Shown here: in pieces, positions 40,526 through 49,847 of the stretch | How positions within the stretch are numbered: position 1 is the stretch's first letter | Layout of the letters: the number at the start of each line of letters is the position of its first letter | DNA from: Nocardioides gansuensis | GTDB taxonomy: Bacteria; Actinomycetota; Actinomycetes; Propionibacteriales; Nocardioidaceae | Length of the DNA: 64,000 bases | Reading direction: 5' to 3' | NCBI RefSeq assembly: GCF_003076135.1 | Contig: NZ_QDGZ01000003.1 | Span: 186,001 to 250,000, forward strand | The notes under the pieces: model-generated | What the model was told of the DNA's origin: nothing | The model's database searches: none | The model's input: only the letters and a program-made list of their open reading frames with translations | Made by a program: the position numbers and the translations under genes

Positions 40526-43500
40526 CTAGCCCTCGCCGAGCTCGCGCTCGAGGACGGCGATGATCTCCGGCCGCAGCCGGTCCGCAGGGATGACGGCGTC
40601 GACGGATCCGACCTGGACAGCGCGGTGGATGTCGTGGACGCCGTCGAACTCGCCGGCGACCTCGCCGAGCTTCTCGGCCCGCACGGACGCCCGCAGCTGC
40701 GCGAGCTCCACCACCAGGCGGCCGCGCTCGGTGTCCGTGGCCTCGGCCACGGCCTCCTCCAGCTCCCGCACCCGGGGATCGCTCGCGGTGCGCTTGTCCA
40801 CCTCGCCGGCGAAGACCACCGCGGCCGCCGGGGCGCCGCCGATCACCGAGGCGAACGAGCCGTCGAGGGCGAGCACGGTCATCCGCGGGTTGAGCGCCTT
40901 GGAGAACACCACGAACGCTCCGCCGTGGTAGCGCGAGATCACGCAGAACACGATGGGGCCGTCGAAGTTGACGATCGCGCGGCCGATCTCTGCGCCGTAC
41001 TCCAGCTGCAGGTTGCGCATCGAGTCGGGCGAGCCGTCGAAGCCGGACAAGTTGGCGAGGATGACCAGCGGCCGGTTGCCGCTCGCGGCGTTGATCGCCC
41101 GGGCCGTCTTCTTCGACGACCGCGGGAAGAGCGTGCCGCCCGTGTAGACGTCGGGCCCGTCGGTGGGCGGGAAGCCGCGACGGGGGACCGGCTTGGACTC
41201 GATGCCGATGAGGCAGACCGGGTAGCCACCGAGGTGCGCGTCGAAGACGACGGACGTATCGGCGTCGGCCATGCCCGCCCAGCGCTCGAGCGTGGCGTGG
41301 TCCTGGTCGGCGACGGCCCGCATCACGGTCCGGATGTCGAAGGCCTTCTTGCGGTCCGGGTTGCTGGCCGTGGAGAAGATCTCGCCGACGGTGCTGAAGT
41401 CGCTGCCCGGGTCCTCGTGCGGGGCGGTCGTGACGTCTCGGTCGCTGGGGTCGGAAGTGGCGGTACGACGCGGGCCGGCCTCGCCGGGCACGACGTACGT
41501 GTGCTCGTAGTGGGCCATCAGCACGTCGAAGGCACCGGCGAGGTCCGGCGCCCAGTACTGGGCCTGGCCGTTCGGGCCCATGACGCGGTCGTAGCCGCCG
41601 ATCCCGAAGTTGTCCTCGGCCGACACCCCGCCGGAGAAGTCGAGCGACTGCTTGCCGGTGAGCACCATCGCGCTGTCCGGTGTCATCACCAGGATGCCCT
41701 TGGTGTGCATCAGCATGGTGGCCTCGGCGTTCCAGTAGGGCTGGGCGCCGACGTTGATGCCCGCGACCACGACGTTGATCTCGCCGCCCGACTGGGTGAA
41801 CTCGACGATGCGGCGCAGGGCGGCGGCAACCCAGTCCATGTTCTCCGTGCCGGAGTCCATGGAGATGCGGGCACCCGCCGACAGCGCGAACCACTCGACC
41901 GGGACGCCCATCCGCTCGGCGAGGTCGAGGGCCGCGATGATGCGCGTGCACTCGGGCTCCGACACGGCACCGAGGGCCTTGGTCGGGTCGCCGCAGAGCA
42001 CCACGCGCGTGACGCCCTCGGGGTGGAGGGCCGTCGGCGTGGTGACGACCGCGACGAGGATGCCTGCCTTGTTGAGGCCCCGGGGACGGTCGACCGGCAC
42101 CAGCGTGCCGGTGTCGTCCAGGTCGTGCTCGACCAGGGTGCCGCGCGGCCCGGTCAGCATCGCTGCGAGCTCGTAGGGGTAGACCAGCCCGCGCCGACGC
42201 GCTCGCTGCACCTTGCTGCCGTAGTCATCGAGCGGCTTGAGCGGCTCGGTGGGCGGCTCCTCGATGGTGGAGACCACTCCCGCGCCCGGCGCCGCCGAGA
42301 ACCGGATGGAGATCGGGACCGGCGTGCCGTCAGGCCCGGCGACCCGGCCCTGGGCGGACACCTCGGCGATGCCGGCGCCGTCGGTCAGCGGCGTGATCTT
42401 CTTCTGCAGACTGGTGAGCTGGTCGAGGTCGGCCTCGACGACCGGCCAGACCTGCACCCAGACGTGGTTCATGTCGAGCTTGGCGCCGTCCGCACCGCGT
42501 GCGGTGCGCGCTCGGCGTACGGCCTCGAGACAGTTCTCCACCGCACGCTCGGCGTGCGGGAGGCCGATGACCTGGCCTGCGTCGTCGCGGACGACGGCGA
42601 GCTGGCGGACCTGCGCGAGGGCGACCAGGCGGCGGTCGGCCGGGTTGTCCCGGGCAACGCAGTCGTAGAGGAGCACGTCGTCGGGCGCCTCGATGCGCGT
42701 GACGTGGAAGTCGCGCAGCCGCCAGAGGTTGAGCCGGCGGCCGACCATCGGGTGGACTCCGCGCACGAGATCGTCCTCGACCACACCGCCGGCCCCGTCC
42801 GGGCGGAAGGTGAAGTAGTCGACCGGCTGGCCGCTGCCGCGGCAGACCGCGACGGTCACCCGGCGGGCGAGTCCTGCGAACGGAAGGTCGCCCAGCACCT
42901 GCGACAGCCCCTCGCGAGCGTCGGTGAGGGCCGCGGGTGCGTCCGGCCAGTGGAGGTAGAGGTCGACGACCGTCTCGTCGCCGGTGGGCCGGGCGGCGAC
43001 CTCGGTGGTCACGCCAGTGACGAGGCCGGACGCGGCGTCGGAGAGCTCGGCCACGGTGCCGATCGTCGAGACCAGCCGGGTGGGCCGCTCGTCGAGCACG
43101 TATTCGGCGTGCACGAACGGGCGGCCGTCGTGGCGGGAAACTGCCAGCTCGTGGAGGTCGAACTCGCGGTAGTGGCGCTTGACCAGGACCTCGAGCATCG
43201 GCTCGTCGCCGCCGATGCCCTGCTCCAGCCGCTCGGCGAGGAACTGCACGATCTGCTCGGGGATCGCGGCGAGTGCGTCGAGGCGCTCGGCACGATCCGG
43301 CGCGGCGGGATCCGCGGCGAGGGCGGCCAGCTCGTCGCGCACTCCGGCCAGCACGCTGGCGCGCTCGGCGTCCACCAGCGGCTGGTCGAACCAGCGGAAC
43401 CGGACGCTGCGGGCGAGGTCTCCGATCACGGGGAACCTCAGCTGGGTCGCACGCTTCAGACGCTCGAGCAGGTCGCGCACCTGCGTGGCGCGGTCCTCGG

Positions 43501-46042
43501 ACGGCGGGGGCTCGTCGATCCAGCGCTGCAGCAGCGCCGTCACGACCTCGGCGTCGGCAGCCGGTCGCTGCTGGGTCAGGAAGATCCGGAACACCGCCTC
43601 CTCGAGGGCGGGCGTGCGCTCCAGGTCGGTGACGCCGTAGTGGCTGAGGACCCGCTCGAGGCGGCCGTGGAACTCGTCCGGGAGGCCACCGCGCTCCACG
43701 TCCAGGCTGCGCAGGTAGGTGTGGAAGTGCTCGCGGGCGCTGTGGACGCGCAGCTCGGTGCGGAGCTCGTCCTCCGCCGGCCGGTTGCGGCTGAGCTCGG
43801 CGAGGTCGGTGAACAGGTCGAGGAGCTCGACCTCGTCCTCGATCACGTCGACGCCGGCAGACCGCAGCTCCTCACGCGCGGTGAGATAGCCCTGGAGTGC
43901 CGCCTTGCGGTCGGCGGGGGTCACGTCGTAGCCGCGCAGCAGAGCCGCCAGGTCGGCGCGGAAGCGGGCGGCGTCACCCCGGGGCGTGCGGGCCTCGTCG
44001 CCCAGGGGAAGGGCCAGCGCCGGGCCGTCGGCCTCGGGGGCTGCCGTGCCGGCGGTCTCGTCGGCAACCGGCTCCAGCTTGACCAGCGGAGCGCCGGTCT
44101 CGACCTGGCTGCCAGTGCTGACGGGGAGCTCGCGCACCCGCGCCGCGAACGGCGCCCGGATCACCGTCTCCATCTTCATGCTCTCGAGCACCAGCACCGG
44201 GGCCCCGGCCTCGACGACGTCACCGACGGCGACGGGCGTGGCCACAACGAGCGCGGGCGCGGGGGAGCGGAGCACGCCGCCCTCGTCGCGTGTGATCCGG
44301 TGCGTGACACCGTCCACCTCGACGAGGTGCGTGGCCCCGTGCACGGCGGACACGATCCGGTGACGGCGACCGCCCACGACCAGCTGGGCGTGGAGGTGGT
44401 CGAGGCGCTCGAAGGCGACGTCCGCCGAGGCGGACTGGCTGGCGCTGGCGACCGTGACGCGGTAGAGGCCGGGCGCGGCCTGCAGGGCCGAGACCCGGTA
44501 CGTCGAGCCGCGGAGCTTGACGCCGACCGGGTCACCGACCTTGTGCTGCGCCTGGGGGCGGCCGCCGTGCGCGGCCTCGAAGAACCGGTCCTTCTCGACC
44601 TGCAGCTGCTCGTCGTACGCCTCGATCGCGGTGACGAGCAGGGCGATCTCGAAGCTCGCGTGGGACACCAGGCGCCCCTCGCCGCGGGCCCGGTCGATCC
44701 ACGCGGTGTCGGCCCACGCGGGCTCACCGGAGACGACCTCGGGCTGGTCGAGCAGGTCGAGCACGAAGCTCTTGTTGGTGGTGCCGCCCTCGATGACCAC
44801 CGTGGTCTCCGACATCGCCCGCCGCAGGCGGGCGAGCGCCTCGTCGCGGTCGCGGCCGTAGGCGATGATCTTGGCGATCATCGAGTCGAAGTCAGCGGGA
44901 ATCGTGTCCCCTTCGCCGAGGCCGGTGTCCACCCGGATCCCGGGTCCACTGGGCAGCTCGAGGAGCTGGACCCGCCCGGGAGAGGGAGCGAAGTCGCGGT
45001 CGGGATCCTCGGCGTTGAGTCGCACCTCGATGGCGTGGCCGCGCTCGATCGGGCGGCCGCCCTCGAGCGCCCGGCCCGCGGCGACGCGGATCTGTGCCTT
45101 GACGAGGTCGACGTCGGTGGTCACCTCGGTGATCGGGTGCTCGACCTGGAGCCGGGTGTTGACCTCGAGGAAGGCGAACGTCTTCTCCTCCGGCTGGTAG
45201 AGGAACTCGACGGTGCCGGCGCCCTCGTAGCCGACCGCGAGGGCGAGCCGCTCGGCGGACGCCTTGAGGGACTCGTTCTGCTCCGGGGTCAGCAGCGGTG
45301 ACGCCGACTCCTCGATGATCTTCTGGTTGCGCCGCTGGACGGAGCAGTCGCGGACGCCGATCGCCCAGGCGGTGCCGTGCCCGTCGGCGATCACCTGCAC
45401 CTCGACGTGCCGTGCTCCCTCCACGACCCGCTCGAGGAACACGACGCCGCTGCCGAAGGCGCGCTCGGCCTCGTCTCGCGTGCGCTGGTAGGCGTCCTCC
45501 AGCTCGGCCGCCGAGGTGACCTTGCGGATGCCTCGGCCGCCGCCACCGGCGGTGGCCTTGAGCATGAGGGGATAGCCGATCGACTCCGCGGCGGCGAGGG
45601 CGTCCTCCAGCGTCTCCACGGGACCACCGCTCCAGGCCGCGACCGGCACGCCGACCTCCTCGGCCAGCAGCTTGGACCCGATCTTGTCGCCGAGGCGACG
45701 CATCGCGGCCGCGCTCGGGCCGATGAAGGTCACCGCGAGGCGGTCGCACAGGTCCACGAACGCCGGGTCCTCGGCGACGAAGCCCCAGCCGACCCACACG
45801 GCGTCGGCGCGGGTCTCGACGAGCGCGCGCTCGAGCACGGCCAGGTCGAGGTAGGGCCGGGCCGCGGCCGGCCCCAGCGCGTAGGACTCGTCCGCCTCGC
45901 GCACGAACATGGCCTGCCGCTCCGCGTCCGTGTACAGCGCGATGGTGACGAGGTCCTCGCCTGAGGACTTCAGGTCCCGGGCGGTGTGGATCAGCCGCAT
46001 GGCTGCCTCGCCTCGATTGACGACTGCGATGCGTGAGAACAA
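40526..46042 (-). CDS. Single-chain biotin-dependent acyl-CoA carboxylase (BC-BCCP-CT), 1,838 aa
   Basis: A eukaryote-style multidomain carboxylase that would carboxylate acetyl-, propionyl- or a longer acyl-CoA. Domains in order: biotin carboxylase at ~1-450 (MFSRIAVVNRGEAAMR, ATP-grasp loop GGGGRGIRK, EVNTRLQVEHP), biotinyl domain with biotin-accepting Lys ~623 in ESMKMETVIRAP, a long central region (~660-1280) like that of eukaryotic acetyl-CoA carboxylase, then carboxyltransferase N-half (GLNKAGILVAVVTT, SMDSGTENMDW, NVVVAGINVGAQ) and C-half (ESKPVPRRGFPP, ILANLSGFDGSPDSMRN). The start is TTG at 46042, supported by AGGAGA eight bases before. Most actinobacterial ACCs are split into alpha and beta chains, so this is an additional enzyme. 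Substrate unknown. Confidence 0.9.
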   Translation of the reverse strand: MFSRIAVVNRGEAAMRLIHTARDLKSSGEDLVTIALYTDAERQAMFVREADESYALGPAAARPYLDLAVLERALVETRADAVWVGWGFVAEDPAFVDLCDRLAVTFIGPSAAAMRRLGDKIGSKLLAEEVGVPVAAWSGGPVETLEDALAAAESIGYPLMLKATAGGGGRGIRKVTSAAELEDAYQRTRDEAERAFGSGVVFLERVVEGARHVEVQVIADGHGTAWAIGVRDCSVQRRNQKIIEESASPLLTPEQNESLKASAERLALAVGYEGAGTVEFLYQPEEKTFAFLEVNTRLQVEHPITEVTTDVDLVKAQIRVAAGRALEGGRPIERGHAIEVRLNAEDPDRDFAPSPGRVQLLELPSGPGIRVDTGLGEGDTIPADFDSMIAKIIAYGRDRDEALARLRRAMSETTVVIEGGTTNKSFVLDLLDQPEVVSGEPAWADTAWIDRARGEGRLVSHASFEIALLVTAIEAYDEQLQVEKDRFFEAAHGGRPQAQHKVGDPVGVKLRGSTYRVSALQAAPGLYRVTVASASQSASADVAFERLDHLHAQLVVGGRRHRIVSAVHGATHLVEVDGVTHRITRDEGGVLRSPAPALVVATPVAVGDVVEAGAPVLVLESMKMETVIRAPFAARVRELPVSTGSQVETGAPLVKLEPVADETAGTAAPEADGPALALPLGDEARTPRGDAARFRADLAALLRGYDVTPADRKAALQGYLTAREELRSAGVDVIEDEVELLDLFTDLAELSRNRPAEDELRTELRVHSAREHFHTYLRSLDVERGGLPDEFHGRLERVLSHYGVTDLERTPALEEAVFRIFLTQQRPAADAEVVTALLQRWIDEPPPSEDRATQVRDLLERLKRATQLRFPVIGDLARSVRFRWFDQPLVDAERASVLAGVRDELAALAADPAAPDRAERLDALAAIPEQIVQFLAERLEQGIGGDEPMLEVLVKRHYREFDLHELAVSRHDGRPFVHAEYVLDERPTRLVSTIGTVAELSDAASGLVTGVTTEVAARPTGDETVVDLYLHWPDAPAALTDAREGLSQVLGDLPFAGLARRVTVAVCRGSGQPVDYFTFRPDGAGGVVEDDLVRGVHPMVGRRLNLWRLRDFHVTRIEAPDDVLLYDCVARDNPADRRLVALAQVRQLAVVRDDAGQVIGLPHAERAVENCLEAVRRARTARGADGAKLDMNHVWVQVWPVVEADLDQLTSLQKKITPLTDGAGIAEVSAQGRVAGPDGTPVPISIRFSAAPGAGVVSTIEEPPTEPLKPLDDYGSKVQRARRRGLVYPYELAAMLTGPRGTLVEHDLDDTGTLVPVDRPRGLNKAGILVAVVTTPTALHPEGVTRVVLCGDPTKALGAVSEPECTRIIAALDLAERMGVPVEWFALSAGARISMDSGTENMDWVAAALRRIVEFTQSGGEINVVVAGINVGAQPYWNAEATMLMHTKGILVMTPDSAMVLTGKQSLDFSGGVSAEDNFGIGGYDRVMGPNGQAQYWAPDLAGAFDVLMAHYEHTYVVPGEAGPRRTATSDPSDRDVTTAPHEDPGSDFSTVGEIFSTASNPDRKKAFDIRTVMRAVADQDHATLERWAGMADADTSVVFDAHLGGYPVCLIGIESKPVPRRGFPPTDGPDVYTGGTLFPRSSKKTARAINAASGNRPLVILANLSGFDGSPDSMRNLQLEYGAEIGRAIVNFDGPIVFCVISRYHGGAFVVFSKALNPRMTVLALDGSFASVIGGAPAAAVVFAGEVDKRTASDPRVRELEEAVAEATDTERGRLVVELAQLRASVRAEKLGEVAGEFDGVHDIHRAVQVGSVDAVIPADRLRPEIIAVLERELGEG

Positions 46043-46146
46043 GTCCGAGTCTCCTGTCAGCAGCGGGGTCGCTACGTCCAGTCAGGAGATTGTCACGGGT
46101 AGAGGGTTACGGGCTAGTCACCAAGCCGCGGCCTAGGCTGAGGCGC

Positions 46147-47064
46147 ATGGAGCAGGTGGTCTCCTTCGCCCCCGGACGAGCGGCGGGAGTCGACGTGTGG
46201 GCCCGGGCGGCGCTCGAGCGGCTGGGTGCGCTGCCGTCGGTACGGCGGGTCGGAGTGGCTCTGGTCGAGGGAGGCGGCCGCCGGCTGTTCTTCACCGCGA
46301 GTGACCGCGACAACGCCGAGCGCGTGGACTGGTGCCAGATCGACGCCTACCTGGACGTCCCGCTCAACACCGCGGTGCGCACGAGCGACCTGGTGGCCGG
46401 TGACCTGACCGAGCTGGCGGTCTCCTATCCCGAGTTCATCTCCCGCCAGACCGGGGCGACGCCGAGCCTGGCCGCGGTCCCGCTGCGCGCCGCCGGGCAG
46501 GTGCTCGGTGGGGTCGTGCTGTTCTATGTGCGGCCCCAGCCCTTCGACGCCGCCCAGCGCCGGGAGCTCGAGGAGCTGGGAGCGGATCTCGGGGCCCGCC
46601 TGCGGGCCGCCCAGCGCGCGAGCAGGCTGCCGAGCCGCTCGCTCGAGGAGGAGCCGGTGCCCCCCGGGGCAAGAGTGGCGACCCATCCCGTGGCGCCCGA
46701 CCCGCAGGAGGTCTCGCGGGCCCGCTCGTTCCTGCGCGGTCAGCTGACGGCCTGGGAAGTCGACGACGACACGCTCGACACCGCGGTCCTGTGCCTGAGC
46801 GAGCTGGTGACCAACGCGATCGTGCACACCGCCGGCGGGTGCGAGGTGCGGGCCGTGCTCGACGAGGAAGTGCTGACCGTCACGGTCCGGGACGGAGGCG
46901 CCGACCGCGTCGACCCGGATGCCGAGGCTGAGCCACTGGCGGCGCACGGTCGCGGCCTGGCGCTCGTGGCGGCGCTGTCGAGGAGGTGGGGCTCGGAGCT
47001 CGATGCCGCAGGGACGACCGCGTGGTTCGTCCTGGAGCCCGGCTTGCGCAGATGCTCTCCGTGA
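46147..47064 (+). CDS. GAF-like sensor with anti-sigma-type HATPase domain
   Basis: 305 aa. The N-terminal half is a GAF-like domain (ALERLGALPSVRRVGVALVEGGGRRLFFTASDRD to VLFYVRPQPFDAAQRRELEEL). A short Pro-rich linker follows, then a serine-kinase-type ATPase domain (RSFLRGQLTAWEVDDDTLDTAVLCLSELVTNAIVHTAGGCEV with N-box; TVRDGGADR; HGRGLALVAALSRRWG) like RsbW/SpoIIAB. It probably takes part in a partner-switching pathway controlling a sigma factor or SpoIIE-type phosphatase. It is divergent from the carboxylase gene; no sigma factor or anti-anti-sigma gene is beside it. Confidence 0.82.
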   Translation: MEQVVSFAPGRAAGVDVWARAALERLGALPSVRRVGVALVEGGGRRLFFTASDRDNAERVDWCQIDAYLDVPLNTAVRTSDLVAGDLTELAVSYPEFISRQTGATPSLAAVPLRAAGQVLGGVVLFYVRPQPFDAAQRRELEELGADLGARLRAAQRASRLPSRSLEEEPVPPGARVATHPVAPDPQEVSRARSFLRGQLTAWEVDDDTLDTAVLCLSELVTNAIVHTAGGCEVRAVLDEEVLTVTVRDGGADRVDPDAEAEPLAAHGRGLALVAALSRRWGSELDAAGTTAWFVLEPGLRRCSP

Positions 47065-47089
47065 CGCGCACGCCGTGCGCCGGCGTCGG

Positions 47090-47857
47090 TCAACGGGGAT
47101 GGACCGCGCGCAGGTCTCCGCGGACCACTCTGCCCGTTGCGATCAGCCGTAGCAGCGACGCGGTGGTGATCGCCTGAGCGGCCAGCAGGCCGATCAGCAC
47201 CAGCACCTGCGCGGCGCCGGCCTCGACTGCGGAGCCGCCACCGAGCAGCACGCCGACGAACGCACCCGGGAGGGTCACCAGTCCCACCGTGCGGGTCTGG
47301 TCGAGTCCCGGCGTGAGTGCCTCGCGCGCGCTCGGCTGGATCACGAGGTGGGCGGCGTACGTCGAGGGAAGGCCCAGTGCCAGTGCCCCTTCGTACGCAC
47401 CCTGGTGTGCCGACAGCTCGTCGAAAGCCCGGCGCCCCGTCAACGTGCTGGCGGTCATCGCACCGCCGATCAGGATTCCGGAGATCGGGATCACGCCGGC
47501 GCCGTTCAGTGGGATCACCCCTGAGCCGAGGCACAGGGCGATGACCGGCGCGGCCCCCGCAGCGATGGCAAGGGCCACCCACACGGACTGGCGGGGTTGG
47601 GCGCCGATCCGCCGGTGCGACGTCGCAGTGGCGACGGCGAACATGAGCAGGACGAAGGCCAGAGACCACCACAGCGACTGCATGACCGCCGCGATGACGA
47701 CGCTCACCACCGCCAGCTGGAGGACCGCGCGCACTGCTGCGGTGACGTGATCCCGCTCCACCTCCAGGCCCGCCACTCGCGAGGTGAATGCGGCCGCGAC
47801 GACCAGCACCAGGAGGACGACCGCGAGCCTCCAGTCCGTGTCGGGTGCGCTCGTCAA
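47090..47857 (-). CDS. FetB-like (UPF0014) ABC permease
   Basis: 255-aa membrane protein with about seven helices: LAVVLLVLVVAAAFTSRVAGLEVERD, the conserved PVIALCLGSGVIPLNGAGVIPISGILIGGAMTASTL, and TVGLVTLPGAFVGVLLGGGSAVEAGAAQVLVLIGLLAAQAIT. In E. coli FetB with ATPase FetA exports iron. No ATPase gene adjoins it here. The start is TTG at 47857 within a TTGA overlap with a 40-codon ORF; the long upstream reading frame has no family similarity. Confidence 0.82.
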   Translation of the reverse strand: MTSAPDTDWRLAVVLLVLVVAAAFTSRVAGLEVERDHVTAAVRAVLQLAVVSVVIAAVMQSLWWSLAFVLLMFAVATATSHRRIGAQPRQSVWVALAIAAGAAPVIALCLGSGVIPLNGAGVIPISGILIGGAMTASTLTGRRAFDELSAHQGAYEGALALGLPSTYAAHLVIQPSAREALTPGLDQTRTVGLVTLPGAFVGVLLGGGSAVEAGAAQVLVLIGLLAAQAITTASLLRLIATGRVVRGDLRAVHPR

Positions 47858-47976
47858 CGCAGGCTGACCTCGCGCGAGAGGCGCACCGCCACGGCGAGCA
47901 TGATCACGACGAGCGGCATGGAGGTCTCTGCTGCACCGCGCCAGGTCGGGTGGTCGATGAGGTCGTGCGTGGTCAT
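47854..47976 (-). CDS. 40-residue single-helix membrane peptide coupled to the FetB-like gene
   Basis: The ORF starts at ATG 47976 behind a perfect AGGAGG, encodes a hydrophilic head (TTHDLIDHPTWRGAAETS), one hydrophobic stretch (MPLVVIMLAVAVRL) and a short basic tail, and ends in a TTGA overlap with the permease start. Third positions are nearly all G/C. As the permease start TTG has only a weak ribosome site, translation of this ORF probably delivers ribosomes to it. It may be a leader or a small subunit. Too short to recognise by family. Confidence 0.55.
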   Translation of the reverse strand: MTTHDLIDHPTWRGAAETSMPLVVIMLAVAVRLSREVSLR

Positions 47977-48119
47977 CTGGTCGTCCTCCTCGGATCGATG
48001 CCCTGGTGGAGCATCGTGGTGGATGCCGATCCCGGCGTCCAACGCCCGCGCGGTGCGCCCCGTGGTCGGTGGCAGGATGAGCCGTCGACGGTCCCCGACC
48101 CGATGAGGAGCCGCAGCGC

Positions 48120-49271
48120 ATGGGCGCACACCATCCGAGGCACGCCGCGCCGGAGACCCGGAGCATGCGCCGCCTCGCTCTGGCCGTGATCGTCCCGATC
48201 GCGGTGGTGACGCTGGCACTGATGGTCTGGCTGTGGCCGTCGAGTGGAACGGTCGCCACCGAGCAGCCGGCCGGCGTGTCGGAGCTGAAGGGTGAGATCA
48301 CCGCCATCCAGCGGGAGGACTGCCCCCGGGGCGTCGACGAGGACGTCAACGGGTGCGGCACGGCGCAGGTGCGGGTCACCTCGGGCGCCGAGGCGGGCGA
48401 GCAGCTCGAGACCCTCCTGCCGAGCGGCCCCGGCGCGCCGGAGGTCGCCGAGGGGGACGCGGTGGTGCTGATCGAGACCAGCACGCCCGACGGCGCCGCC
48501 TACTCGATCATCGACCACCAGCGAGCCACCGAGCTGTGGGTGCTCGCCGTGGCGTTCGTCCTCGCCCTGATCGCGTTCGGGCGCTGGCGAGGGATCACGG
48601 CCCTGGCCGGGCTCGCCTTGACCTTCGCGCTCCTGCTGCTGTTCGTGGTGCCGGCGATCCTCGCCGGCGAGCCGCCGCTGCTGGTCTCGATCGTGGGCTC
48701 CTCCGCGATCGTGCTGACGGTGCTCTACCTCACGCACGGCTTCGCCCTCTCGACGACGGTCGCGGTGCTCGGCACCCTGGCCAGCCTCACCCTCACCGGC
48801 CTGCTGTCCGCTGCCTCGGTCGCCGCGCTCCACCTCACCGGCGTCACCGACGACATCTCGACGTCCGTCGTCAGCACCCACAGCGTCAACATGGAGGGCC
48901 TGCTCCTCGCCGGCATCGTGATCGGCTCGCTCGGTGTGCTCGACGACGTGACCGTCACCCAGGCCGCCACGGTCACGGAGCTCGCGCGCGCCAACCCGTC
49001 GTATCGATTCGGGCAGCTCTACCGGGCCGGCAGTCGCGTGGGCCGCTCCCACATCGCCTCGGTGATCAACACGATCGTCCTCGCGTACGCCGGGTCGTCG
49101 CTGCCGCTGCTGATCCTGATCGTCGCCGACGGCGCGTCGTTCGGCGGGGTCGTGACGGACCAGATCATCGCCCAGGAGATCGTGCGCAGCGCCGTCGCGA
49201 CGCTGGGCCTGATCGCAGCGGTCCCGGTGACCACGGCGCTCGCCGCACTCGCGTCCGGGAAGGCCACCTGA
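48120..49271 (+). CDS. YibE/F family membrane protein
   Basis: 383 aa. One N-terminal helix (RLALAVIVPIAVVTLALMVWLWP), an external domain (~residues 45-135, GEITAIQREDCPRG, AQVRVTSGAEAGEQLE), then about six helices. The family hallmark GVLDDVTVTQAATVTEL lies around residue 279, followed by RAGSRVGRSHIASVINTIVLAYAGSSLPLLIL. Members are thought to be transporters or membrane regulators; function unproven. The 5' end is divergent from the FetB-like gene set. Confidence 0.85.
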   Translation: MGAHHPRHAAPETRSMRRLALAVIVPIAVVTLALMVWLWPSSGTVATEQPAGVSELKGEITAIQREDCPRGVDEDVNGCGTAQVRVTSGAEAGEQLETLLPSGPGAPEVAEGDAVVLIETSTPDGAAYSIIDHQRATELWVLAVAFVLALIAFGRWRGITALAGLALTFALLLLFVVPAILAGEPPLLVSIVGSSAIVLTVLYLTHGFALSTTVAVLGTLASLTLTGLLSAASVAALHLTGVTDDISTSVVSTHSVNMEGLLLAGIVIGSLGVLDDVTVTQAATVTELARANPSYRFGQLYRAGSRVGRSHIASVINTIVLAYAGSSLPLLILIVADGASFGGVVTDQIIAQEIVRSAVATLGLIAAVPVTTALAALASGKAT

Positions 49272-49374
49272 GCAGCAGAATCATCCTCGGGATGGATGCG
49301 CGTGCACCGCTCGGACCGAGAGCCTCGGACGGTGCCCGGAGCGGGCGCACCGACTACAGGGGAGACACCTGCGA

Positions 49375-49785
49375 ATGATCACCACCTCCATCCTCCGCCG
49401 CGCCTGGGCTGCCATCGCCGGTGCGAGCGCTGTGGCGCTGCTGGCCGCCGGGCCGGCCTCTGCCCACCACTGCCTGGTCAACTTCAACGAGGCCGCCCAG
49501 GCGCAGGTCGCCGAGGGCACCGCCTGGATGCCCCTGGGCGACTTCATCGAGTTCGCCGTCGTCAACTTCGGTGGCGCGTCGCCCGCGTGTGCCGCGCACG
49601 CCGACGAGTGGGCGGCCGAGATCATGGAGATCGAAGGCCTCGAGTCCGAGCCGAACGTGCACATGAAGGCGACCGTCGGCGGCGGGGCTGCCCACAGGGC
49701 CGGCCGTGAACCGGTGCCGTTCAACTACATGGACGTCGAGGGCGACCTGTTCCCGCTGATCGCGGCGGAGCCCGACTGCGCCTGA
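49375..49785 (+). CDS. Secreted small protein of unknown function
   Basis: 136 aa with a Sec signal (RAWAAIAGASAVALLAAGPASA, cleavage likely before HH). The mature protein of about 105 residues is acidic, with HHCLVNFNEAAQAQVAEGTAWMPLGDFIEFA and three Cys in the mature part (HHC, SPAC, PDC). GGGGAGAC precedes ATG 49375. A strong terminator follows. No family is recognised. Confidence 0.65.
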   Translation: MITTSILRRAWAAIAGASAVALLAAGPASAHHCLVNFNEAAQAQVAEGTAWMPLGDFIEFAVVNFGGASPACAAHADEWAAEIMEIEGLESEPNVHMKATVGGGAAHRAGREPVPFNYMDVEGDLFPLIAAEPDCA

Positions 49786-49798
49786 CACCCGGCATCAA

Positions 49799-49829
49799 GA
49801 GGGGCGCGGCCGCTCGGGCCGCGCCCCTC
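49799..49829. terminator. Strong hairpin terminator after the secreted small protein
   Basis: A 13-bp perfect stem (GAGGGGCGCGGCC and its complement) with loop GCTCG, 13 bases after the stop. Confidence 0.75.
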
Positions 49830-49847
49830 CAGCTCTATCGTGAGGGC

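Noticed and set aside
39977..45301. 1,774-codon open frame on the plus strand
   Set aside because: Antisense of the biotin carboxylase, caused by high GC. It has no domain, and the minus strand has all carboxylase motifs.
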